The notes under the pieces are model-generated. The model was given only the letters and a program-made list of their open reading frames with translations, was not told where the DNA came from and did no database searches. A stretch of 64,000 nucleotides of DNA from Dolomedes plantarius. Lineage: Eukaryota; Arthropoda; Arachnida; Araneae; Dolomedidae. Of the stretch, positions 52,476-64,000 are shown in pieces (positions within the stretch are counted from its first letter, which is position 1; each line of letters begins with the position of its first letter). The stretch is taken from assembly GCA_907164885.2 (NCBI GenBank), contig OU015492.1, positions 199,004,460-199,068,459 on the forward strand, in the 5' to 3' direction. Both the position numbers and the translations under genes were made by a program.

Positions 52476-52986
52476 TCTATATATATAAAAGAGCTTGTCT
52501 GTTTGTTTGTCCGCTATAGAATCATAGACTGTTCCACCCACCGGAACTAAATTCGGCACAGTTAATGTTTTGGACCCGAGAAACTTAAATCAAGAAAAAC
52601 GAAATTTAGGGCTCAATTAGGTTTTTTTAAATTAATTTTTTAATGTTTTTTGTGCCCGATAGAGGTGCGTTTACCCCCTGTGGATTCTCCTCGACCAGCT
52701 GCGCTAAGAGGGGTGGTTTGAGGATGATAGAGGGGGGGGGGTCAAATTCCAATGCTCGGGAGAAAGAGGGTTGGAAATGACCTTAAAATCAGACGAAGGT
52801 CCGCAGGCTCAAAGTTTCTTTCTTTCTTATTGTTTGTATATCATTTCAGTCGAAACGTGCTAAGCGCATTCTGTCTGTCCAGATGAACATGAAGAGCGGG
52901 AGTGCAGCTCAGTATTTTTTTGATGGAATGCATGAAATATTTTATATCTATATATCTACCCGGGCAACGCCGGGCAATAATGCTAG
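52476..52986 (+). mobile_element. Non-autonomous Helitron with complete ends
   Basis: A 511 bp element starting TCTATATATATAAAAGAG after an A and ending CTAG before a T. A GC hairpin (cccgg, loop gcaacg, ccggg; 52959-52974) lies 8 bases before the terminal CTAG. The TC start, subterminal hairpin, CTAG end and A|T insertion site are the full diagnostic set for Helitrons. No RepHel gene is present. Confidence 0.9.
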
Positions 52987-53525
52987 TTATAAATATATCT
53001 CAATATTATCAACATTTAATATCTTGTCATAAAACCCAGAATCATTATTTTCAATTTTAAAAGAAAAAGTTTATTACAAAAGGAAATTGAGGTTGAAAGA
53101 GACGTTGCACTCTGTGCCACGCGCGCCTGCTGGTGATCCAAAAATTGATGCGCCCGCTGAAGGGTTAAAGTTTTATTTTAAATCAATCTTTTCGAAATAT
53201 GATTTCAATCATCATTATTCATATCTGATCTACTCTTTTATCAGCATAAAATAGTTTATCAAAGATACTCATATTTAATGAAATATGAAAGTCACGTATC
53301 TCATGCGAAAAGTCAGCTGTGCAATAAGCGTTTAATCAAGCCTCCCATGGATCGAGTTTACAAGAATAAGGCCGAAAGTAGTCCTACAAATGAAAATTAA
53401 AGCTGCAGTCTTCAAAACGATTTTGCGACCCAATTAATTAACTCGGATTAAAATGCTCTCCGACATGTTTAACCTTTTCAGCTCATTAAACGCTACGTTC
53501 TCCAGTTCACGGACTTAACTAGAAA
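52987..53525. other. No supported feature
   Basis: AT-rich DNA upstream of the CpG-rich block. Nothing recognisable apart from a short GC patch at about 53105-53160. Confidence 0.5.
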
Positions 53526-53909
53526 CGTGCCCTTAAAAATGTCCTCACTCCACTCCCCCCCCCTGGCCCGATCGCGTTTGGCGATGTTTAAATTGAAAAG
53601 AGTGGCTTTTAAAACGCGCCGCGCCATGTTTCAGACATCACACAAAACTCGGCAACGAACTCCACACACACACACACGCGTCTCGTATTCGGGCGTCGAA
53701 AACTTCACTCCCGGTTCCCCCGGAAAAGTTTCGAGCAAAAGTTGGCGGCGCCTTTTGTGTGTGACAGGTGAGCGTGCGCAAGGGGCTTGACGGGGGAGAC
53801 GAGGGGGTGGTGTTGCGTCCCGCCTCCGGATCTCCGAAAGCGAATGTCCGTAGTGCGCTCGTTTTCTTTCCCCGCACACAGAAGCTCGCTCGCCAGTCGG
53901 GTCGGGAAC
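53526..53909 (+). promoter_or_regulatory. CpG-rich promoter and 5' untranslated region
   Basis: Abrupt rise in GC and CpG content against the AT-rich surroundings, continuing to the end of the first exon. There is no clear TATA box; ttTCAGACatc near 53629-53637 resembles an initiator. A strong splice donor (gacag|GTGAGC, GT at 53768) and a good acceptor (tttctttccccgcacacag, ending 53881) could define an optional 114 bp intron in the untranslated region. Joining them yields no continuous coding frame into the ATG at 53910. The CpG block and splice signals are visible; promoter function is inferred. Confidence 0.6.
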
Positions 53910-54006
53910 ATGCTCTCGTGGATAGTGGTGCCTGTTCTGTGGTCGCTGTGCAGCTCCGGCGTCGAGGCGGGAGATACGACAGCCGCCGCTGCCGTGCCGT
54001 CGCAGA
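53910..54006 (+). CDS. First coding exon of a secreted or membrane protein
   Basis: The ATG at 53910-53912 opens 32 complete codons plus one base before the splice donor GTGAGT (54007-54012), giving a phase 1 intron. The peptide begins MLSWIVVPVLWSLCSSGVEA followed by GDTTAAAAVPSQ. Residues 4-16 are hydrophobic and V18-E-A20 fits a signal peptidase site, so the product should enter the secretory pathway. A signal-peptide exon ending in phase 1 is typical of cell-surface and secreted proteins built from phase 1-1 domains. The exon sits in a CpG-rich block, unlike all other frames in the window. No downstream exon is present to 64000, so the gene cannot be named; Ig-family or other receptors are possible but unproven. 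An in-frame upstream ATG at 53787 is open, but it would bury the signal peptide. Confidence 0.68.
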
Positions 54007-54039
54007 GTGAGTCATTTCGTACACCCTTCGTTGTTTGTT

Positions 54040-56290
<2,251 letters not shown>

Positions 56291-56369
56291 TTTTACTAAT
56301 ATAAATTTAAAGAAAACACTATTAACGAAATCAATAATTTAACGTAACATATTGAAACCGCTCGCTATA

Positions 56370-57110
56370 GCATTTTTGACATAAATTTGTCACAGTTCTT
56401 TTCTGATACCCGTTTTGTTGAACATGTGTCGAACTAAGTAAAATAGATTCCCATATAAAAATTTATATGAGAAAAATGTCTAGTTCCGTTACTACATCAA
56501 TTTATCATGTCTAAGTCAAAAAGCTTCTGTTTCTCCTAAATATTGTGGAGCAGTTTAGTGGCAACAGTTTGATGAACAAACTTGAAACTGGGAAAAAGTA
56601 ATGCATATGCAAGCGCTAATATTAGAATAGTCTATCCGAGTTTACATCAAATATAGATCAAAGAGCTTCTGTTTCGGGTAAATATTTTACAGCCGTTTTA
56701 AGGCTGTTGTTTGTTGAATACACTTCAAACAATTTGGAAATAGTACGTACGGACGAACTTTTATTAGAAGTCTTTATCCTAATAATATTATCAGAATTTA
56801 TAAAATATGCGTAAAGAAGCTTTCGTTTCATGAAAATATTGTGTGACTGTTTTGCTGAAAACCTTACGAACTATGTCTAAATAATATGCATGCTAAAAAT
56901 TTATATTTGATGCGTCTATCGAAATGCATTTACTGGAGTTTACATTTATAAATGCTTTATTTCCAGTAGTAGGTACAAAGGTTTACGGTATCACGTAGTT
57001 AGTAAAAATTTTATGCTAAAATGAAAACTAAGTACAAAAGCTATCCGAACTCAAACGAATTATTAGAATATTTCTCTTGACATAACTCAAGAACTTTCGT
57101 TTAGGGTACC
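56370..57110. repeat. Second decaying tandem array, period ~145-155 bp
   Basis: The word aagagcttctgtttc.ggtaaatatt recurs, diverged, at about 56523, 56665, 56819 and 57092, followed each time by agc.gttttag-type and gttgaacaaactt-type sequence. Offsets are 142, 154 and 273 (the last may span a lost unit). It follows directly on the first array. Confidence 0.7.
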
Positions 57111-60100
57111 TAATATTGAATTCCCTTTATTTACCTTTAGACACCTTTAGAAACAATACAAAAATAAACCTTTATATTATAAATGTCTACACTGTATAAA
57201 ACTTTATTGCCAGCATTTTAGAACTCATCTGGTAAGCGAAGAGTAAACGTATCTAATAAATGTAAAAATTGATTTATCTAATAAATGTTAACTAAATAAT
57301 TATCTAATAATTATCTTAAGTGTGAGAATATATCTAACATGGAAAGCCAATGAGTGAAGTACGCTTTAAAGTATATCTGATAAGTGAAGTTCTGGGTTCT
57401 TTTCTTTGTAAATCACCGAAGACCTAGTTGGGTGTCTGTAAGTAATAGTAGGTTATAATTGAAATGACTACTGGTTATAGATGTAATAACTGATATTAGA
57501 AAAAATGATAAATTTCAAAGCGTTTTCATGGCACAGATAATTTTACCTGAAGACAAAACGCAAACAAACTTTTAGAACATTAAAATTATCTAATTATACG
57601 ACACAGCTTGTTAAAATAATTAATTTTTACTTGTTAGAGAACCAGTAGTACACAAAAAGATTGTGCTATCTCTGTTGTTTAAAGATCGAAATTTTTCAGT
57701 AAGTAATACTCATGTAAATTATATCTCATAAAAGTGTTTGTTTTATTTGAAAATGATTTAATTTCAATAAAGATGAAAAAAAATTAAGTTAAATAAATGA
57801 TCTGAAAATAAAGTAAAAGTAGTGATCTAAGTCACCTATTCAGTATCTTACATATCGAAAGGAAAAAAATGCTAGTAAAAGTCAAAGGAATTGTTGTTTT
57901 ACATAAATATTATTTTAAACAGTTTACAATCAGTAAAATGACACCATTAAAATGAAAAAATATTGCATATTTAAATTTAAAGTAACAAATAATTCGCTGA
58001 AAATCACTCAAAAACCATTTGATATGTTGTAAAGAATTTTAATTTTTAATTGTAAGTATCAAGATTATGACTGGTTTTAGATAGTATCGATTTCAGTTAG
58101 AGACGAAAATAACTAGTTAATTTAAAAAAAGCCAATCAAGTGATTTGTTATGCTTTACCATGGTCTTAATGTACGAGTAGATGTCACAGATTTTCCACAA
58201 ACAATTTACTTCTGATCTGAAGGAGAATGAGGAAGTTAGTCTGAAAAAGTTCTGTCCTTCTCTACGTATGTAGATTTATCAACATTAATTAAAAAATACA
58301 TTTTTAAGTTCATGTTTTAAGGTTATGTATATATTTCCTGAATATAAGTTGTGCACAGTGTGCTATGTTAAATTATTAATCTATCATCCATTAAAGAATA
58401 TGATTTTTTGAAAAAAGTTATGATACTGTCGGATGATGCCAAAAATATTGTTTTCGTCAATTATTGGATTAAATTGTATTAAATTTTCTTTTTGTAATTC
58501 CTAAGTATTTTTTTAAAATTTGAGTTTCAGGATGTTAAATTTACGTTTAGACATTTTTCATTACAGAGTGATTCATTATCTAGGAGTAATATATGTTACA
58601 TTACTAAAACTCTTAGATTAATGGAAAAAGTCTTTACTCTCCAAATACTTTCGGTGACTTTACTATGTTTTAAGCAAAGTCATTTTATGTCTGTTTTGAG
58701 TTAATATACTCAGTGACAAGATACTTTAATCAATACAATATTAATGAGTACGAACAGCTTAATTATATTATAAAGCAGTTTAATGAACTTTAAGAGAATT
58801 TGAGTAAAAAGTTTTATTAACTGCGAAAAACTAAATAAATTTAAGCTAAAAATGATAATAAAAATGTGCTAAAATCTTTATGGACTGTTTTTAACACCAG
58901 TAGATGATTATAATATTGTCTTCATTCCAATAAAAATGTTTCAAATATCTTCACTCAACATTTTAACAGATACTTCTCACTTTTACATGGGTTTCCAAAG
59001 CTGATTTACTTTTTATTTAACATTTAGAGGAAAGAAACAGTTAAGATATCGTTAATCTGTATGCTACGTAATTTAAAAGAACACGTATGTTTAAAATGTT
59101 CTATGTCGTTAAAGTATTAAAATTTTGCTACTTTTAGTCAGATCTATTATTATTTATAAAAATATAAATTTTCGCTACATCTTGCGCCTGGGTTGAAAGG
59201 CACGTTTCTATCTCCAATGATATTAAATTTTAATAAATAACGTTGTACTTTGTTATGCATGAATAACATACTCGTATCATGTTTTATCAGTAAATTTTAT
59301 TATCTCTTTAAAACATTTATTTAGACGTGTTTGTCGTTGAAAAGATGAGATGAAATTTTAGTAATACACTTAGTTTTAAAATGTAAAATATTCTATTACA
59401 ATGCATAAAATAATATTTATTGGTATAGTAAAAGTTTAATTACAGGTAACACATACTAACAAATTACTTTTTGAGTTACAAGCTGCGAGATGGTAGCATG
59501 AAAAATACATTTAGCAAGTCGTATTATCCTGAAGTATACAAGCTCAGTTAGAGCAATTACTTTAACTATCTTTCTTCAACGTGCTAATAATATATATGAC
59601 ACTTTAAATAAATACGTAGCTAATTTTGAACAATGATTCTGAATTTCAAAATTAAATTTGGTTTTTAGTCAAAGTTAGTAAGAGATTTTCGTAGAAGAGT
59701 AAAGAAAACCATCGGTAGGACCAGGTTTTCCAAAATAATACGCAGAATAAAAGCCACTTTAGATTTGTAAATAAGAAACAGTGCAAGAGTGCATTTAAAT
59801 TAAAATGTGACATAATGTTTTAGAATCGATAATTTTTCAATTATTACACGTGCTATGATATGAATGCTATATGAAATGAGTAAAAAAGGATGTAATAAGT
59901 GCACTTAAATATTTTTATTTCCGTTATATAATATCGTTATTTAATTTTCGACTAAAAATAAATACTCTTTTGGGATTGTAAAAATCTGAAATATTCAATA
60001 ATAATACTTGAATTGTTTTCCTCTGTTTCACTTTTCGTGTAGGCGTTCTCTTGCTCTGCTCCTGAATTTGTAGTCGAAATGTGTGAGTTGAATTTTATTT

Positions 60101-61103
60101 TCTGTTGTTTATAGTAAATATTTTAAGGGTTTTCTAAATTGTAACTTCTTTCACCAGTTTTACGTGTTACAATTCTTTACATTCTATAATTTAATAGAGG
60201 AGAATGTGTTGAAAATCCTGCAAAGGAAGTGAAAAAAAACTAAACCAAATATTTTCCATTTTGAACAATTTAAAATGAATAGTGTTTGAATTTATTAGTA
60301 CCAACAGCTTGAATAGTACAAACTAATTTGAAAATTCTAATTTTGGTATAAGGATAGTGAATGAAAAGGATATATATTTAGAACACGGATATAGCCCACT
60401 TGATAGAGTATCTACCCCGAGGTACAAAAATCCAACTCCAGAATGATGGATCATTCTATTATTCTAAATTCAAAAGTTACTCACACTTTTGATAAGACGC
60501 GACCACTATTTGCTCCTACAGTTTTGACACATTTCCTTTGACAATATTACTGAATTATTTTTTTTTTCAGAAACTCTCCATATTTATCTTTTACAAATTT
60601 CAATCATATAACTATCTTTAAATTCATACAATATTAAACTATTCGGTATTATCTTTTCCGATCTTAAAATGGTTTATTATATCTCAGCGGACATTTTATC
60701 TCTGAAACGTACTTTGAATTAATAAAATATATTTAAAAAAAATATTGAGTAACTGGTTTGAATTTTAATATTTCGAATAACGGTTATTTTACTCAGACTT
60801 ATATTACACTTTCTCTTCGTCAGAACTTCAAATCTTGATAGCAAAAATTTCTCTTTTGTCTAGAAACGCAAAATAATAAAATATGTATAAGTACTTAAAA
60901 CAGTAATATTCTTATGTAATGCCTTTGATTCTGCGCTTTGGAATGCTCTATGTATCCAGAAATCTAGATGTCGTTAATAGAGGCTTAATTTTTGTTACCA
61001 ACGGTAACAAAACCCTTTTTCTCTAGATAAGTGACATAGAATGTTGGCCGTACATATTATACTCTCTTTCAAGTGTTCTCAATTTTCTTTCACCAACTTT
61101 AAA
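57111..61103. other. AT-rich DNA, no supported gene
   Basis: About 4 kb without a domain-bearing frame, RNA gene or recognisable repeat boundary. A short repeated tatctaataaatgt word occurs near 57250-57310. Confidence 0.6.
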
Positions 61104-61825
61104 TTAAAGGGACAGTAGACTTTCAAACTTGTCCAAAAATTCGATTTTTTTTTATTTTATTGAATTGTGAAACTACGGACGAGTAGGAATGTGTTGCAAA
61201 AATAATTTTTAATTTCTGTGATTACTTTCCTAGTTATAGGCATTTGTATTTAATTTAGATATTATGTGGTTACTAATAGCAATAACTTTAAATGTTGTTT
61301 TTCTCAAAAAAAAATTTCATGTCATACGAATATTCGAACTGCTCCAGGCACAGTTCTAATTATCGTATTGCTTTGAAATTTAAGTTTTATATACTTAACT
61401 GTATATCAAATAAATCTTATTGAAAAAAATTATGCTTCGTAGCTCAGAATTTCTAAATTTTGTACTTGAAAAGACGATTTATAGGTATTGTGCGTAATAA
61501 AATGGGTGTTTTCACTATTATTATTATTTTTTCTCTTTATATTTTTAATGAATGCTTAAAATAAGCAATAAGTTTCATTGTTAATTCTATAAGGTATCCT
61601 GTAAATAACAATTTCCATATTATATGGAAAAGAAATGCGCATGGAACATTTTTAATGAGGCCAATTTTTGACATAATTAATAATTCATAATTCATAAATT
61701 ATTAATATTTCATCATTAAATTTTAACCACTTGTACATATCTATGGTACTAATCACATATTCAAATTTCAAGCAAATCCATTCAAAACAAAAAAAGGTAG
61801 GTTTGAAGGTCCACTGTCCCCTTAA
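61104..61825 (-). mobile_element. TTAA-flanked MITE, family 2 (second copy)
   Basis: TTAAAGGGACAGTAGACTTT on the left and GGTCCACTGTCCCCTTAA on the right. It is the reverse complement of 11384-12111 over its whole length with moderate divergence and similar size (722 versus 728 bp). Lies within the presumed intron. Confidence 0.82.
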
Positions 61826-62063
61826 GATTTATAGAACGTTCTATCCATCGTTTCCAATGGTTGGTCATCAGTATAATGGCTTTTCTCTTCAACCAAGATT
61901 CTAACAGGAGTCTTTAAACTTGAGACGGATGTTCTACCTGTTGATCATGACCAATGATCTTACCAATGTTGTCACGCTGTTTTATTTCTGTTCACTTTCC
62001 ATCCTTCCAAAATCGAGAATAAATATTTTTAAAGATTTCAAATTATGTCACAAAAATATCATA

Positions 62064-62782
62064 TCTACATATGTAAGACGGTTCCGTGATTGACTGATTG
62101 ACTGACAGGTAACGCAGACCAAACCTCTGGACCTAAAGGGATGGAATTTTGCATGGCGATTCTTACAGTGTAGGGGTGCACTAAGAAAGATTTTTGAAAA
62201 ATTCTTCTTAGATTTTTTAAATGAAACTTTTAGGCTGTTTTTGTAATATATTTTAAATTTACATTTAAAATAATAATCTGAGGGTTATAAAATTTAAATC
62301 ACGAGAAAGATCATAATTTTTTTTTTTAATGAAATCTTTTTCCAATCTTTATCTCCATTTTTTGATTTTGGGTGAATGTTTTAAGATTAATATTTAGAAT
62401 TTAATTTATTAAATGCTGATCACGAGATTTCTTTTCTTTTTGTGAGACTTAAAATTAATTTTACGCCACGTGCATAACGACGAAATAAATTGACAAAAAA
62501 TGTTAAATACAGTAAAATACAAAATTTAACCCCTAAACTAATTCAGATGGAAGTTTTTTAAAAATTTAATTCAAATTAGTATGTTTTATGGATATTAAGC
62601 ATAGAAATTAATTGCATACATTGACCGTTGTATTTAATTTGAATATTTTCGTCTACATTATTTTGTCTATAAAAATATCCGTTACGATATTTTATAATTT
62701 TTGGGGGGGGCATTAATTGCATACATTGACGGTTGAATTTCATTTGAATGTACTACGTAGCAAAGCGCGGGTATTCAGCAAG
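62064..62782 (+). mobile_element. Non-autonomous Helitron, family H1 (second copy)
   Basis: Related to 17326-17993. It starts near TCATATCTACATATGTAAGA and includes accaaacctctggacctaaa. The end is tagcaaagcgcgggtattca followed by gcaag before T, so the terminal CTAG has decayed to CAAG. The 3' part carries two versions of the cattgaccgttg stretch. Confidence 0.65.
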
Positions 62783-64000
62783 TATTTGCATATATTTGAT
62801 AATATATAGAGTTAAAAAAAATAACAATATCTTTATTCCGCATAATTTTAGATGAATAAAAAGCAGGTCTTAAAAAATTTGCATAGTAAGAAAATCCAAT
62901 TGAGAAGAAAGAAATACATTTTTTTTTCATTTAAATGTCGCTATTCATTTTATTTTATATATGTATAGTATGCAATCTTAAGGCTTTATTTAATACATTT
63001 TTTCCTGGAATTCAACATTTTTTTACTGTCTTTTGTTTAACAGATAACAAAAAATATTCATTAATATGTTTTTTGTAAATTCTTTTGTTTTCTCTTTATG
63101 ATTTTAATGACCGATTCATTAAAAAATAATTTGTACATTTTGAGTATTCCTCAAATAATTTAATGGAATGCTGAATTTAAGTTTTTTGCTCTAATTTAGG
63201 AATTAATTTATTACAAAAGTTTAAAATAGAGGTTTTAAAATAAAAATTAAACCAGAGTATACGTTATGTAGGCGGATATACGAGTATAAAAAAATTTTGG
63301 GAGAATTTTATATTTTCTCATTTACCGTAAAAGTCAGACTAATTTAGAATTTTAATCGTTTATAGTTACATAATCACCACCCATTTTATATATTAAAAAA
63401 AAATAAAGCTTTGCTGAAGAAAATCATTATTTTCTGTTTTATACATTTTAGTTAAAAATCCCAATTTGTTGTAAAAATTTTATTGTTATCAGAATGTTAA
63501 AACACTGAAATAATTTAAACACAATAATATTGTTCGAACTTTTAAATTTGCATTTAATTTTTTTTTATTTGCATTTAAACTTTTACATTAAAACAAGTCA
63601 TTTAGTTTCTTTTGTCGAATACAGATTTTATTTCAGAAACAATTTTTTTTGCATAATTTCTGAAACAAACAAGTTGTTTTCTATTGTGTCGTATGAAGTA
63701 ACAACAAATTTAATGATCCCATCTCACAAAAAAAAAAAACCCAATAGCATTTATATAATTTGGTTATAAAATTGTGTTTCTCCAAAAAGTAATAACAAAT
63801 AACTTTGAGTAAAATTCCAGAGAAAGGATAGAATTTATTCTTTAAAAAATAATTTAAATTCAAATTATTACATACTAAGGACACAGACATTTAAAAATCT
63901 CACGAAAGTAGAAACACGAAAAATACAGTTTATATTAAGCCAATTTTAATCCATTATGTAGTAAAAAATTATATTTGAATTCGAAAACTAAAATAAATAC
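62783..64000. other. AT-rich DNA, no supported gene
   Basis: No recognisable coding sequence, RNA gene or repeat to the end of the window. Confidence 0.6.

Noticed and set aside
53527..53790. 87-codon plus-strand frame upstream of the first exon
   Set aside because: Splicing its donor at 53767 to the acceptor at 53881 leads to a stop after 14 codons, and the peptide has no domain. Better read as untranslated region.
53638..54024. 128-codon minus-strand frame over the CpG-rich block
   Set aside because: Low-complexity Arg/Pro/Thr composition, no domain, and it overlaps the better supported plus-strand first exon with splice donor.

Overview
The window looks like an AT-rich animal (arthropod) genome segment, most likely from a spider or another arachnid. 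There is no prokaryotic gene organisation. Non-coding DNA is dominated by long (TA)n runs, and nearly all recognisable protein-coding sequence belongs to transposable elements. One intact Tc1-family transposase (27595-28635) resembles the Tcb1-type transposases I know to be abundant in orb-weaver spider genomes; that taxonomic placement is an inference. Only one host-gene piece is well supported: a CpG-rich first exon at 53910-54006 with a signal peptide and a splice donor. Roughly the last 10 kb is then probably its first intron. A second, weaker candidate is a TATA/Inr promoter with a short exon near 16.83-16.94 kb.

Layout. 0-11 kb: AT-rich DNA with a TTAA-flanked MITE (2069-2739), a GC-rich snap-back palindrome array (4794-5069), a tRNA-headed SINE (6009-6290) and a Helitron (7923-8943). 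11.25-14.31 kb: one dispersed repeat that has received a TTAA MITE, a Tc1 element with a broken transposase and a solo LTR, the last two inside its internal TA run. 17-23.5 kb: a Helitron, a pogo/Tigger-like deletion derivative and a solo LTR, the last two embedded in long TA runs. 25.7-29.0 kb: a repeat carrying a tRNA-like module, then a second nest in which a SINE and the intact Tc1 element sit inside a small TTAA-ended element. 30.5-34.3 kb: LINE 3' end, SINEs and an inverted copy of the 25.7 kb repeat. 35-45 kb: MITEs, tandem duplications, a decayed Tc1-like tail and a LINE tail followed by a TIR element. 46-47.1 kb: a mariner-derived element with ~160 bp inverted repeats inside another copy of the 11 kb repeat. 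50.2-51.4 kb: a LINE tail split by a 495 bp solo LTR with a GCCC duplication. 52.5-53.0 kb: a textbook Helitron. 53.5-54.0 kb: CpG-rich promoter and first exon. 54.04-57.1 kb: two decaying tandem arrays that start just after the splice donor. 57-64 kb: AT-rich intron-like DNA with one TTAA MITE and one Helitron.

The elements do not form a pathway. What links them is insertion history: (TA)n tracts inside small non-autonomous elements repeatedly served as landing sites for TA-targeting DNA transposons and LTR elements, and several nests can be unpacked layer by layer. All identifications come from reading the sequence; no database search was run.
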